Positions 8,036 to 14,639 of a stretch of DNA of 48,758 nt are shown here, piece by piece. The notes below the pieces were generated by a model. It was not told the DNA's origin. It worked only from the letters and a program-made list of their open reading frames with translations, and did not search any database. Within the stretch, counting starts at the first letter, position 1; each line of letters starts with the position of its first letter. Position numbers and translations under genes: made by a program. Source of the stretch: Acidobacteriota bacterium (GTDB taxonomy: Bacteria; Acidobacteriota; Terriglobia; Terriglobales; Acidobacteriaceae); NCBI GenBank assembly GCA_023410055.1, contig JAEYQK010000054.1, positions 1 through 48,758 on the forward strand, read 5' to 3'.

Positions 8036-8791
8036 ATGTTCCGCGAATCCCTGCTCGTGACTTCTGCCGGTACGATTGCCCAGCGCAGCTGCGCCACGCT
8101 GATATCGTTGACCCTTGAAATGGCCGGTATCGCGACACTGATCGTCGTGCCGCTGTTCGTAGGCCAGGCAGTGCCGATCATCGAACCGCCAACTTTGCCT
8201 CATACGACTTCGCTGACGCCCGACCAGATCAGGGAAGCCGTGAAGCTGATGGGCGCTTCCGGAGATGTGTTTGACGACGGCAAGATTCATGCCCCGGGTG
8301 GGATCTCCGGTTCCATCACGATCCAAAGAGATTCAGGTCATCCGCGGGTCGGTCGTCCGGCCGTCGACACCGAGTGCCTCGCTGGAGGCTGCGTCTATGA
8401 CCCAAGGATCACCTCATCTGCAACCGACAAGAAGAGCGTTCTGGCGAAACTCTTCGGTCCGGAGGCTCCGGTTCGACCGGTTGCGAATGCTGTGTTAGCA
8501 CCGTCCAAGCCCATGCAGCTTTCGCACATGGACCCGGGCATGCTGATTACCCGGATCGAGCCGAGGTATCCCGAGACGGCCAGACGTGCGCGGATACAGG
8601 GCAAGGTGGTGCTCTCAGCGCTGATCGGGAAAGACGGCGGCATCGTCCGTCTGGGCAACGTGACTGGGCACCCATGGCTGGTTGCGGCAGCCGTAGACGC
8701 CGTGCGTCAGTGGCGCTATCGCCCGACCATGCTTAATGGCCAGCCGGTCGAGGTCGAAACGCAGGTTGAAGTGGTCTTCACGCTTCACTAG
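8036..8791 (+). CDS. TonB-like energy transducer, paralogue 2
   Basis: A 251-residue paralogue of the preceding gene. The start is the ATG at 8036, 5 nt after AAGGAG; the in-frame ATG at 8015 lies inside the leader hairpin region and is rejected. Layout: MFRESLLVTSAGTIAQR cytoplasmic tail, one membrane helix at about 25-45, a periplasmic linker, and a TonB C-terminal domain at about 165-251 with EPRYPETARRARIQGKV, LIGKDGGIVRL and WRYRPTMLNGQPVEV. The linker carries two cysteines (CLAGGC), at roughly the place where paralogue 1 has CVFC. Linkers differ far more than the ends, as expected if the two serve different receptors or envelope partners. A GC-rich hairpin at 8846-8877 follows. Confidence 0.9.
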   Translation: MFRESLLVTSAGTIAQRSCATLISLTLEMAGIATLIVVPLFVGQAVPIIEPPTLPHTTSLTPDQIREAVKLMGASGDVFDDGKIHAPGGISGSITIQRDSGHPRVGRPAVDTECLAGGCVYDPRITSSATDKKSVLAKLFGPEAPVRPVANAVLAPSKPMQLSHMDPGMLITRIEPRYPETARRARIQGKVVLSALIGKDGGIVRLGNVTGHPWLVAAAVDAVRQWRYRPTMLNGQPVEVETQVEVVFTLH

Positions 8792-8845
8792 TAGAGTGGG
8801 CGGCACGGGCAGGGCATCGCTGAAGACCGCAGTTGGTCTGGCTTT

Positions 8846-8877
8846 ATGGCGGAAGCCGGGAACAGGGCTCCCGCCAT
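8846..8877 (+). terminator. Probable terminator hairpin after tonB 2
   Basis: ATGGCGG (8846-8852) pairs with CCGCCAT (8871-8877), and an inner AGCC/GGCT extends the stem. No T-run follows, so termination may be weak or Rho-assisted. Confidence 0.5.
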
Positions 8878-9256
8878 CGTTCGTCAGCGTCACGCCATTT
8901 TATGTAGCGGGTCAACAGACGCAGGCTTTTTCAACCATCCTGTGGAAATCTCTGTGAATTCCGGGTCCGTACAAGGTTAAACATCCTGAAATTCAGCTAC
9001 TTACCCGTTTTGCCCTGAATCGGGTGCATCCTGCAACTTGCTCTTTTTGTGTTAGTTAGAAACACAACACGAAAAAGCGGTTAGTTGTCCAACAATGCAC
9101 TTGACGAAACAGTGTGCTCGGGAGTTTTGCACAAAACCATGTAAACAGAAATTTACAAATCACGCTAAACATGGGAGTTAACGGCCTTAAAGTGTGCGCC
9201 AAAGTCCGCCGCGTGTAACGAAATTGTAACGACATGCTCAAAACCAGCCGGGCATT
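8878..9256. other. Intergenic region without a recognised gene
   Basis: About 380 nt, more AT-rich than its surroundings, between tonB 2 and the convergent dinB-type gene. Visible features are an imperfect hairpin (CTTTTTGTGTT with AACACGAAAAAG, about 9041-9076) and a 6-bp dyad with a 6-nt spacer (TGTAAA and TTTACA, 9140-9157) of the kind bound by dimeric repressors. No good coding frame is present. A small RNA cannot be excluded. Confidence 0.4.
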
Positions 9257-9751
9257 TCATTTTTCGGGCCAGGCCCCCAAGGCGCGACGAACCGCCACAA
9301 TCTCGCCGACGTGATAGGCGTTGTGATCGGCCACCAGAAGCGCCTCCCGAAGATACGTCTGGCCGTCACCCCAGGGTATTTTGGCGAACAGATCCACCTT
9401 GGGATCGTTCACCAGCGCCTTCATCCGTTCCAGATCGCGGTCGACTGCCTCAAGGCTCGCGTCCCACTCGTGGGCGCTGCCGGGGGCCTCACCCTTCGGC
9501 CAGTAATCGTCTGGCCATTTGGGTTCTTTGTAGTTCGGATTGGTGCAGAATTCGAGGATGTCGTGCTGGGCTAGCCGGATGTGCTCCAGCAAACGCCAGA
9601 TCGTATGCGGGATGTTGGCAGCCTTCTTGCCGCGGGCTTCGCTGGGTACGTCGGCCAGGGCGCCTTCCAGATCGATATGCGCGCCTTCACCGTTCAGAAG
9701 AGTCGTCAGTTGCTGGCGGAGTGCTTTGTCGTGATCGGGCATACGGATCAT
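9257..9751 (-). CDS. DinB-like family protein
   Basis: A 164-residue four-helix-bundle protein of the DinB/YfiT superfamily, a group of metal-binding enzymes that includes thiol-dependent transferases. Motifs seen: IPHTIWRLLEHIRLAQHDILEF near residues 45-68, with the first metal-ligand His, and LLVADHNAYHVGEIVAVRRALG near the C-terminus, with the HxxxH pair. The length is normal for the family. The substrate is unknown; bacillithiol- or mycothiol-dependent roles are known in relatives but cannot be assigned here. The ATG at 9751 has no clear Shine-Dalgarno, and an alternative ATG is at 9742. Confidence 0.85.
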   Translation of the reverse strand: MIRMPDHDKALRQQLTTLLNGEGAHIDLEGALADVPSEARGKKAANIPHTIWRLLEHIRLAQHDILEFCTNPNYKEPKWPDDYWPKGEAPGSAHEWDASLEAVDRDLERMKALVNDPKVDLFAKIPWGDGQTYLREALLVADHNAYHVGEIVAVRRALGAWPEK

Positions 9752-9799
9752 TTGATTCGCAAACCCAATCCACGATGTCTGGGAACCCGAATCGCGTGC

Positions 9800-10543
9800 C
9801 TAAGCCGATTGCAATCTTTTGCGCAGTGCGGCTGTTCGCCTGAGCCAAGGCCGTTCGAGCCGCTTCTGGAACCGCCTCATGGTAGCCTTCTTCGCCAAAA
9901 TGCGGTCGGTCAGCGCGCGCGCCTCAGTTTGGCGGCCCTGCGTTCCCAGGAACTCGGCGTAGTTGTACTCGATCTCGGTGGCGGTCGAAACCTGCAGCAC
10001 TCGCTTGAACAGCGCGTCGGCCTTTTCGGGTTGACCGAGCCTGCCATAGCAGACGGCTAATGCGCCCGCGCCGCGGTAGAAGTCGTAATTGAACTCCTTG
10101 CCGACTACATACTCCAGATCAGGAACCGCCGCAGCATAGTCGCCGAGTTCGTAGTTGCACATCCCCCGGCGATAAAACGGGTCCAGTGTATCGCTGCGTT
10201 TGGTTATGGCGTGGTTGTAGCACTCGCGGGCTTCGGCGTACTTCTTGTCTTCAAAGTAGAGATCGGCCAGTTCCTCGTAGTTGCCGGACGAAGGGTTTTG
10301 GGAGATCACTACCTTCATCTCGCGAATTCGTTGCCGGCGAGGAAATGCTTTGAATCCGCTACGAACCAGGCTGATGTCCGGCGCGGCCTCAACTATCAGA
10401 TAAACGATGGCTCCGAGCGGGCCAAGAAAGAGGATGATCCAGAGCCAATAGCCGTCTGGCCGTCGCCGAATGAAGTGCAACAGCGCCAGTCCCTGGAGCA
10501 CGATGCCCCAGGGATAGTAGATGAGTGATAGCAGATGTCCCAT
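9800..10543 (-). CDS. TPR membrane protein with N-terminal PLDc_N-like segment
   Basis: A 247-residue protein. The N-terminus holds two membrane helices (residues about 3-23 and 31-52; the second reads YWLWIILFLGPLGAIVYLIVE), similar to the phospholipase-D-like nuclease N-terminal anchor. About five tetratricopeptide-like helical pairs follow from residue 80 on: NYEELADLYFEDKKYAEARECY, FYRRGMCNYELGDYAAAV, GALAVCYGRLGQPEKADALF and IEYNYAEFLGTQGRQTEARAL. A longer frame to 10795 overlaps the next gene and lacks support, so the ATG at 10543 is used. It probably scaffolds a protein complex at the membrane; partners are unknown. Confidence 0.75.
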   Translation of the reverse strand: MGHLLSLIYYPWGIVLQGLALLHFIRRRPDGYWLWIILFLGPLGAIVYLIVEAAPDISLVRSGFKAFPRRQRIREMKVVISQNPSSGNYEELADLYFEDKKYAEARECYNHAITKRSDTLDPFYRRGMCNYELGDYAAAVPDLEYVVGKEFNYDFYRGAGALAVCYGRLGQPEKADALFKRVLQVSTATEIEYNYAEFLGTQGRQTEARALTDRILAKKATMRRFQKRLERPWLRRTAALRKRLQSA

Positions 10544-10587
10544 GTTTGAGGCTGAAACTATAGCAGGATCACTTTGCTGGCGAAAGG

Positions 10588-11604
10588 TTACGATTTCGTT
10601 CGTTGGGCGAAGCGAGTTGCCAATTCGAGTTCTACCGAACGTTTTGCGTACCCTGCTGGCGTTCTCCCGGTTTGGCGACAGCTCTGAATGATCTTCGGCA
10701 AGTACTCGGCATAAGGCGTGTAAGTCATTCCTAAGCTGCTCTTGCTCAGGCTGTTGTCCAACTCGGACATCCACGGCTCGCTGAAGGGCGAGCAATCGGG
10801 ATAGATGCCGCGAGACTCAAGCAGGTCGGCACTGAGCGTGACGGTCCGGGCTTTGCGATCGACGCACTGGCCTACCAGACTGAGAAAGCCGTCAATCGTA
10901 AGCGTGTCGTCTTGGGAAATGTTTATCACCATACCCTCGATGACGGCGCTGGCGGCTTTCACAATAGCCGTCGCGACATCCTCGCCGTAAATGTGCCGCA
11001 GCATCAGGTGGTCGCCTTCAGGCAGCAGTATAGGGCCGCCATCAAGCAGACGCGCCACGTAGCCCTGAATGCGCTCGAAGTGATCGCGCTCGCTGTTGAC
11101 CATGGGCAAGCGCAGGGTCACAAACGGAAATCGTGCTTTCGCGAAAGCCTCGAACAGAACGTCTTCTGCGCCGCGCTTGTCGAAGCCGTAGAGCCAGTTT
11201 TCGTAGTCGAACTGCCGTTCGCGCGGCGGTGCCGGAATGATCGGCCCGGCGTAGTCCAATTCGCGATACGGTCGCTTCAGGCCCGGGCGCAGCAGGTAGA
11301 CCTGTCCGGTGCTGATGAAGATGTATCGTCCGACACGGCCGCTCAGCAGTTCGACCGTGCTGCGCGCGTCTGCGGCGTTGTAGAGGGTTGTGTCGACAAC
11401 TACGTCGAACTCGCGGTCGCCGAGCGCCGCCTTCATCTGAGCGGGATCGCTGCGGTCTGCGCGCAGGCGCTCAACTGCCTCGGGCAGTTCGCCCGCTGTC
11501 AGTCCGCGATTAAGGACGGTGGCTGAGTACCCGGCCTCCAGAAGTTCTCGCGCAATGGACGGGCCCAGGTTGCGTGTCCCACCGATGAGGAGCGCACGTT
11601 TCAT
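10588..11604 (-). CDS. NAD-dependent epimerase/dehydratase-like protein (extended SDR)
   Basis: A 338-residue Rossmann-fold protein. It begins with the nucleotide-binding motif LLIGGTRNLGPSIARELLEAGY, followed by VLNRG. The sequence DVVVDTTLYNAADARS and the FISTGQVYLL strand match extended or atypical SDRs. The catalytic YxxxK is not clear: YGFDKRGAEDVL gives a Y-x3-K-like arrangement that may serve. The stop of gatB is only 6 nt upstream of this ATG, so the two are co-transcribed. The substrate is unknown; homologues include mRNA-binding and sugar-epimerase-like proteins. Confidence 0.8.
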   Translation of the reverse strand: MKRALLIGGTRNLGPSIARELLEAGYSATVLNRGLTAGELPEAVERLRADRSDPAQMKAALGDREFDVVVDTTLYNAADARSTVELLSGRVGRYIFISTGQVYLLRPGLKRPYRELDYAGPIIPAPPRERQFDYENWLYGFDKRGAEDVLFEAFAKARFPFVTLRLPMVNSERDHFERIQGYVARLLDGGPILLPEGDHLMLRHIYGEDVATAIVKAASAVIEGMVINISQDDTLTIDGFLSLVGQCVDRKARTVTLSADLLESRGIYPDCSPFSEPWMSELDNSLSKSSLGMTYTPYAEYLPKIIQSCRQTGRTPAGYAKRSVELELATRFAQRTKS

Positions 11605-11610
11605 CAGACG

Positions 11611-13077
11611 CTAGCCTTCCAGCTTCTTCGTCAGCAGTTCATTGACGAGTGCCGGGTTCGCTTGTCCCTTGGAGGCCTTCATCACCTGTCCAACGAAGAA
11701 GCCAATGACCGTCTTCTTGCCCGCGCGATAGGACTCGACCTGCTTGGGGTTGGCGGCGATGAGTTCGTCCATGATCTTTTCGAGTGCGCCGGTGTCGCTC
11801 GACTGCTCTGGGCGCCCCTCTTCTTCGTAGACGACGGGGAAATCCTTGCCGCGTTCGAAGCAGAGTTCGTAGAGGTCCTTGAGCATCTTGCCGCTGATCT
11901 TGCCGGTCTCGACCAGGTCGGCCGACACAGCAACGCCCTTCATCGTAATGGGCGACTGTTCGATTTCGAGGCCTGCGGCCTTGAGGCGTCCGGCGAGTTC
12001 GCTCTGCACAAGGTTCGCCACGCGCTTGGGATTCTTGGCGGCTTTCGCCGCTTCCTCGAATTGATCGGCCAGCGTACGTGTCGAAGTCAACGTCGCGGCA
12101 TCACCCTCGGTCAATCCGTAATCGGACATCATGCGTGCACGGCGCGCTTCGGGAAGCTCGGGCAATCGAGAGGCGATCTCAGATTTCCACGCTTCATCGA
12201 CCACGAGCGGAAGCAGGTCGGGCTCAGGGAAGTAGCGGTAATCGTGCGCCTGCTCTTTCGATCGCATCGGATACGTGCGGTTCTCTGCGGAGTTGTAGAG
12301 GCGCGTCTCCTGCTTGATGGTGCCGCCCTCTTCGACGATCGAAATCTGGCGTTCGATCTCGTATTCGAGGGCCATGCGAATAAACCGGAACGAATTGACG
12401 TTCTTGACCTCGGCCTTCGTGCCCAACTTCTTTTCGCCTCTTGGCCGGATACTCACGTTGGCGTCGGCTCGCAGCGAGCCCTCTTCCATGTTGCAGTCGC
12501 TGACGCCCGTGTAAAGAATGATCTCCTTCAGCTTCGTCAGGTACTCGTAGGCCTCATCCGGCGTGTGCATATCAGGATCGCTGACAATCTCGATCAGCGG
12601 AGTGCCCGTGCGGTTCAGGTCGATATAGCTCTTGCTCGAGTCCTCGAATCCTTCGTGCATCGACTTGCCCGCATCGTCTTCGAGGTGAATGCGCGTAATC
12701 CCGATCTTGCGGCCGCTGTCTAGATCGATGTGGCCATGCTCACAGAGAGGCTTGTCGAACTGCGAAATCTGGTATCCCTTGGGCAGGTCGGGATAGAAGT
12801 AGTTCTTACGAGCGAAAATGGAGCGCTCGTTGATCGTGCAATTGAGAGCAAGGCCGGCGAGCGTGGCGAACTCCACAACCTTCTTATTCAGCACGGGCAA
12901 CGCGCCCGGCAATCCCAGGCACACAGGACAGACATGCGTATTCGGCGCCGCGCCAAATTGGGTCGAGCATCCGCAAAAGATCTTGGACGCGGTCAGCAAC
13001 TGCACGTGGACTTCGAGTCCGATGACCGCTTCGTACTTTTCGCGCACAGAGGCGGGGAGTTCGGTGGTTGTGGCCAT
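11611..13077 (-). CDS. gatB: Asp-tRNA(Asn)/Glu-tRNA(Gln) amidotransferase subunit B
   Basis: A 488-residue GatB, the kinase-like and tRNA-binding subunit of the GatCAB amidotransferase, which converts misacylated Glu-tRNA(Gln) or Asp-tRNA(Asn) to the amide form. The N-terminus has the family signature EAVIGLEVHVQLLTASKIFC, with a Cys cluster (CGCS and CPVCLGLPG) that binds zinc. The centre has KNYFYPDLPKGYQISQFD, and the C-terminus has the YqeY-like tail domain ending VNELLTKK. Length is standard. A perfect TATAAT (13084-13089 on the minus strand) ends 6 nt before the ATG and there is no Shine-Dalgarno, so the mRNA is probably leaderless. gatA and gatC are not nearby. Confidence 0.97.
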   Translation of the reverse strand: MATTTELPASVREKYEAVIGLEVHVQLLTASKIFCGCSTQFGAAPNTHVCPVCLGLPGALPVLNKKVVEFATLAGLALNCTINERSIFARKNYFYPDLPKGYQISQFDKPLCEHGHIDLDSGRKIGITRIHLEDDAGKSMHEGFEDSSKSYIDLNRTGTPLIEIVSDPDMHTPDEAYEYLTKLKEIILYTGVSDCNMEEGSLRADANVSIRPRGEKKLGTKAEVKNVNSFRFIRMALEYEIERQISIVEEGGTIKQETRLYNSAENRTYPMRSKEQAHDYRYFPEPDLLPLVVDEAWKSEIASRLPELPEARRARMMSDYGLTEGDAATLTSTRTLADQFEEAAKAAKNPKRVANLVQSELAGRLKAAGLEIEQSPITMKGVAVSADLVETGKISGKMLKDLYELCFERGKDFPVVYEEEGRPEQSSDTGALEKIMDELIAANPKQVESYRAGKKTVIGFFVGQVMKASKGQANPALVNELLTKKLEG

Positions 13078-13083
13078 TTAGGA

Positions 13084-13089
13084 ATTATA
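13084..13089 (-). promoter_or_regulatory. -10 element of gatB, leaderless start
   Basis: TATAAT on the minus strand, ending 6 nt before the start ATG, so +1 falls on or next to the A of the ATG. No matching -35 hexamer is seen at 17 nt, where a 7-nt-periodic repeat lies instead. Confidence 0.55.
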
Positions 13090-13092
13090 GAA

Positions 13093-13120
13093 GGGGCTGG
13101 GGACTAGGGGCGAGGGGTAA
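13093..13120. repeat. Heptad repeat array F6 (single arm)
   Basis: Four consecutive 7-nt units: GGGGCTG, GGGACTA, GGGGCGA, GGGGTAA. It lies immediately upstream of the gatB -10 element and belongs to the same style of array as those at 42858, 43327, 45985, 47628 and 48318. Confidence 0.65.
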
Positions 13121-13147
13121 CGGCGCATTTCTTTCGTAATGCGATAA

Positions 13148-13171
13148 ACCGGCGCCAATGCTGGCGCCGGT
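13148..13171 (-). terminator. Hairpin after the deoxyhypusine-synthase homologue
   Basis: A perfect 10-bp stem (ACCGGCGCCA with TGGCGCCGGT) with a 4-nt loop, about 75 nt downstream of the stop at 13247. In the minus direction it is followed by TTTAT. It probably ends that transcript, though it could also be a REP-type palindrome. Confidence 0.6.
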
Positions 13172-13246
13172 GTACATGAGAACGCGACACAAGAATTCGA
13201 GAAGATGCGAGAGCGCATCCTGTCAAAAGGTCGCGCCGCTCTTGAT

Positions 13247-14389
13247 CTACTCTCCCAATACGATCGCAGCGATATCCGGAAAATGTTCGGTGTAGTCGCC
13301 GAATATCTGCATGATGAACGATGTCGGGATCAATTTGTCCCAGGTGATTTTCTCTTTGCCTCCAGCTCCGGAATACGAACCGAAGCTCATTGGAGAAGAG
13401 TGAATTTCAACGAACCCGGCCCACGGTGCGATAAGCCGTTCCTGAGCTTCCAGTGGCTCCTCGGCGAGGAAATCCTTTTTGAGGTGGGGCACTACACAGA
13501 TCGGAAAATCTGCAGCGATTCCACCGCCCAACTGAAAGAAAGCCAGGCCTTTCTCGCCGGCATTATCCATGTACCACTCGGTCAAGTGGTGCATGTAGGC
13601 GAAATTCGGCTTAACGACACACGAGCTGATCGGACGTTCTAACGAGTACTTCTTTAGAAATGGATGCTGGCCATTGTAGCTGGCGTGCGTGAAGATGTTA
13701 CCCATCGTGGAATCTTCCCAGCCGGGCACGTACACGGGTATCTTGTGTTTCCAGGCTTGATAAAGCCAGCAGTCTTCTGGATTGGCGGTCGGGTCAAACC
13801 GAACGAGATTGCGTTCGAACAGCCGGAAGAAGTACTCGTGCCACAGCAGGCTCTCGCCATTGCGACCCGCTTCTTCCCACAAGCTCATAAGTGAGTCGAG
13901 AACCACCCTGACGGATTCTTCCTCGGGAAGAAACGTATCGGTGATCCTTCTAAAACCAACCTTGCCGAGTTCCTTCTCTTCTTCGCGGGTGAGTTCCTGG
14001 TAGTCCGGAATGTAGGCGTAATGAGAGTTGGCGACCAGGCGATAGAGACTCTCTTCCATGTTCGCGCCCGTGACGGAAATCGCGCCTATTTTGCCCGCCC
14101 GGATCATCCGGCTGATCTGCACACCAGCCTGAAAAGAAGAGCCTGCGCCAGACATCGTGAGGAATATCTTGCCGCCTGCATCGCAGTGGCTCTTCAACCA
14201 CAATCCGGCATCGATTGTTCGGCCGCCATTGCAGTGGCGTTTGTTTGCTACCAGCCAGTTCGTAACAGGTGTTTTGGGATCTGGCACAAATTGTCTTTCA
14301 CCGACAACGATCTTGCTACGAAGCTGGGAAGTAAGAAGCGCCAATTTTTCCTGCAATCCGTGTTGTTCCACTTGAATCACTCCATCCAT
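13247..14389 (-). CDS. Deoxyhypusine synthase family protein
   Basis: A protein of about 380 residues homologous to deoxyhypusine synthase (DHS), which in eukaryotes and archaea transfers the aminobutyl group of spermidine to eIF5A. Family features seen: IFLTMSGAGSSFQAGVQISRMI and GAISVTGANMEESL (NAD-binding region), EYFFRLFERNL, HASYNGQHPF, and SYSGAGGKEKITWDKL. Where DHS has the catalytic Lys after Gly-Gly-Gly (GGGxPKH), this protein reads LGGGIAADFPICVVP, so the Lys is absent, as I recall for many bacterial homologues. Bacteria lack eIF5A; polyamine or related chemistry is inferred. The start is uncertain: the ATG at 14389 is chosen, but a TTG at 14425 is possible. It is divergent from the VKOR fusion gene. 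Confidence 0.85.
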   Translation of the reverse strand: MDGVIQVEQHGLQEKLALLTSQLRSKIVVGERQFVPDPKTPVTNWLVANKRHCNGGRTIDAGLWLKSHCDAGGKIFLTMSGAGSSFQAGVQISRMIRAGKIGAISVTGANMEESLYRLVANSHYAYIPDYQELTREEEKELGKVGFRRITDTFLPEEESVRVVLDSLMSLWEEAGRNGESLLWHEYFFRLFERNLVRFDPTANPEDCWLYQAWKHKIPVYVPGWEDSTMGNIFTHASYNGQHPFLKKYSLERPISSCVVKPNFAYMHHLTEWYMDNAGEKGLAFFQLGGGIAADFPICVVPHLKKDFLAEEPLEAQERLIAPWAGFVEIHSSPMSFGSYSGAGGKEKITWDKLIPTSFIMQIFGDYTEHFPDIAAIVLGE

Positions 14390-14639
14390 AGACTGTTTGC
14401 ACAGATCAAGTCGCCGGTCAATCAAAGTCGAACCAATATCGGTGACTTGACCAAAGTGAGATTCTAACGACTCGTCAGCCTCCCCGTCATCATGTAGAAA
14501 GTTACAACTTCCGATTATTCGCTGCGTATCGACCCTCGCTAGGCTTTCTTAGGCGAACTTGCATCAGATACCTCAACTCGCTACTTAACCCTAATCCTCG
14601 CCCCCAAGTCGCTGCCTTTGCTATCCTTTTTCAATACTT

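Noticed and set aside
9140..9157. Operator-like dyad TGTAAA/TTTACA in the gap after tonB 2
   Set aside because: A 6-bp dyad in an AT-rich stretch can occur by chance and no adjacent gene start makes it meaningful; noted only in the intergenic entry.
10544..10795. N-terminal extension of the TPR membrane protein to 10795
   Set aside because: It overlaps the epimerase gene end by about 200 nt, has no ribosome site and gives a charged, unstructured stretch before the membrane helix.
11662..12723. A 353-codon open frame on the plus strand opposite gatB
   Set aside because: It lies wholly antisense to a clear gatB and its translation has no recognisable motifs; high GC favours such open antisense frames.
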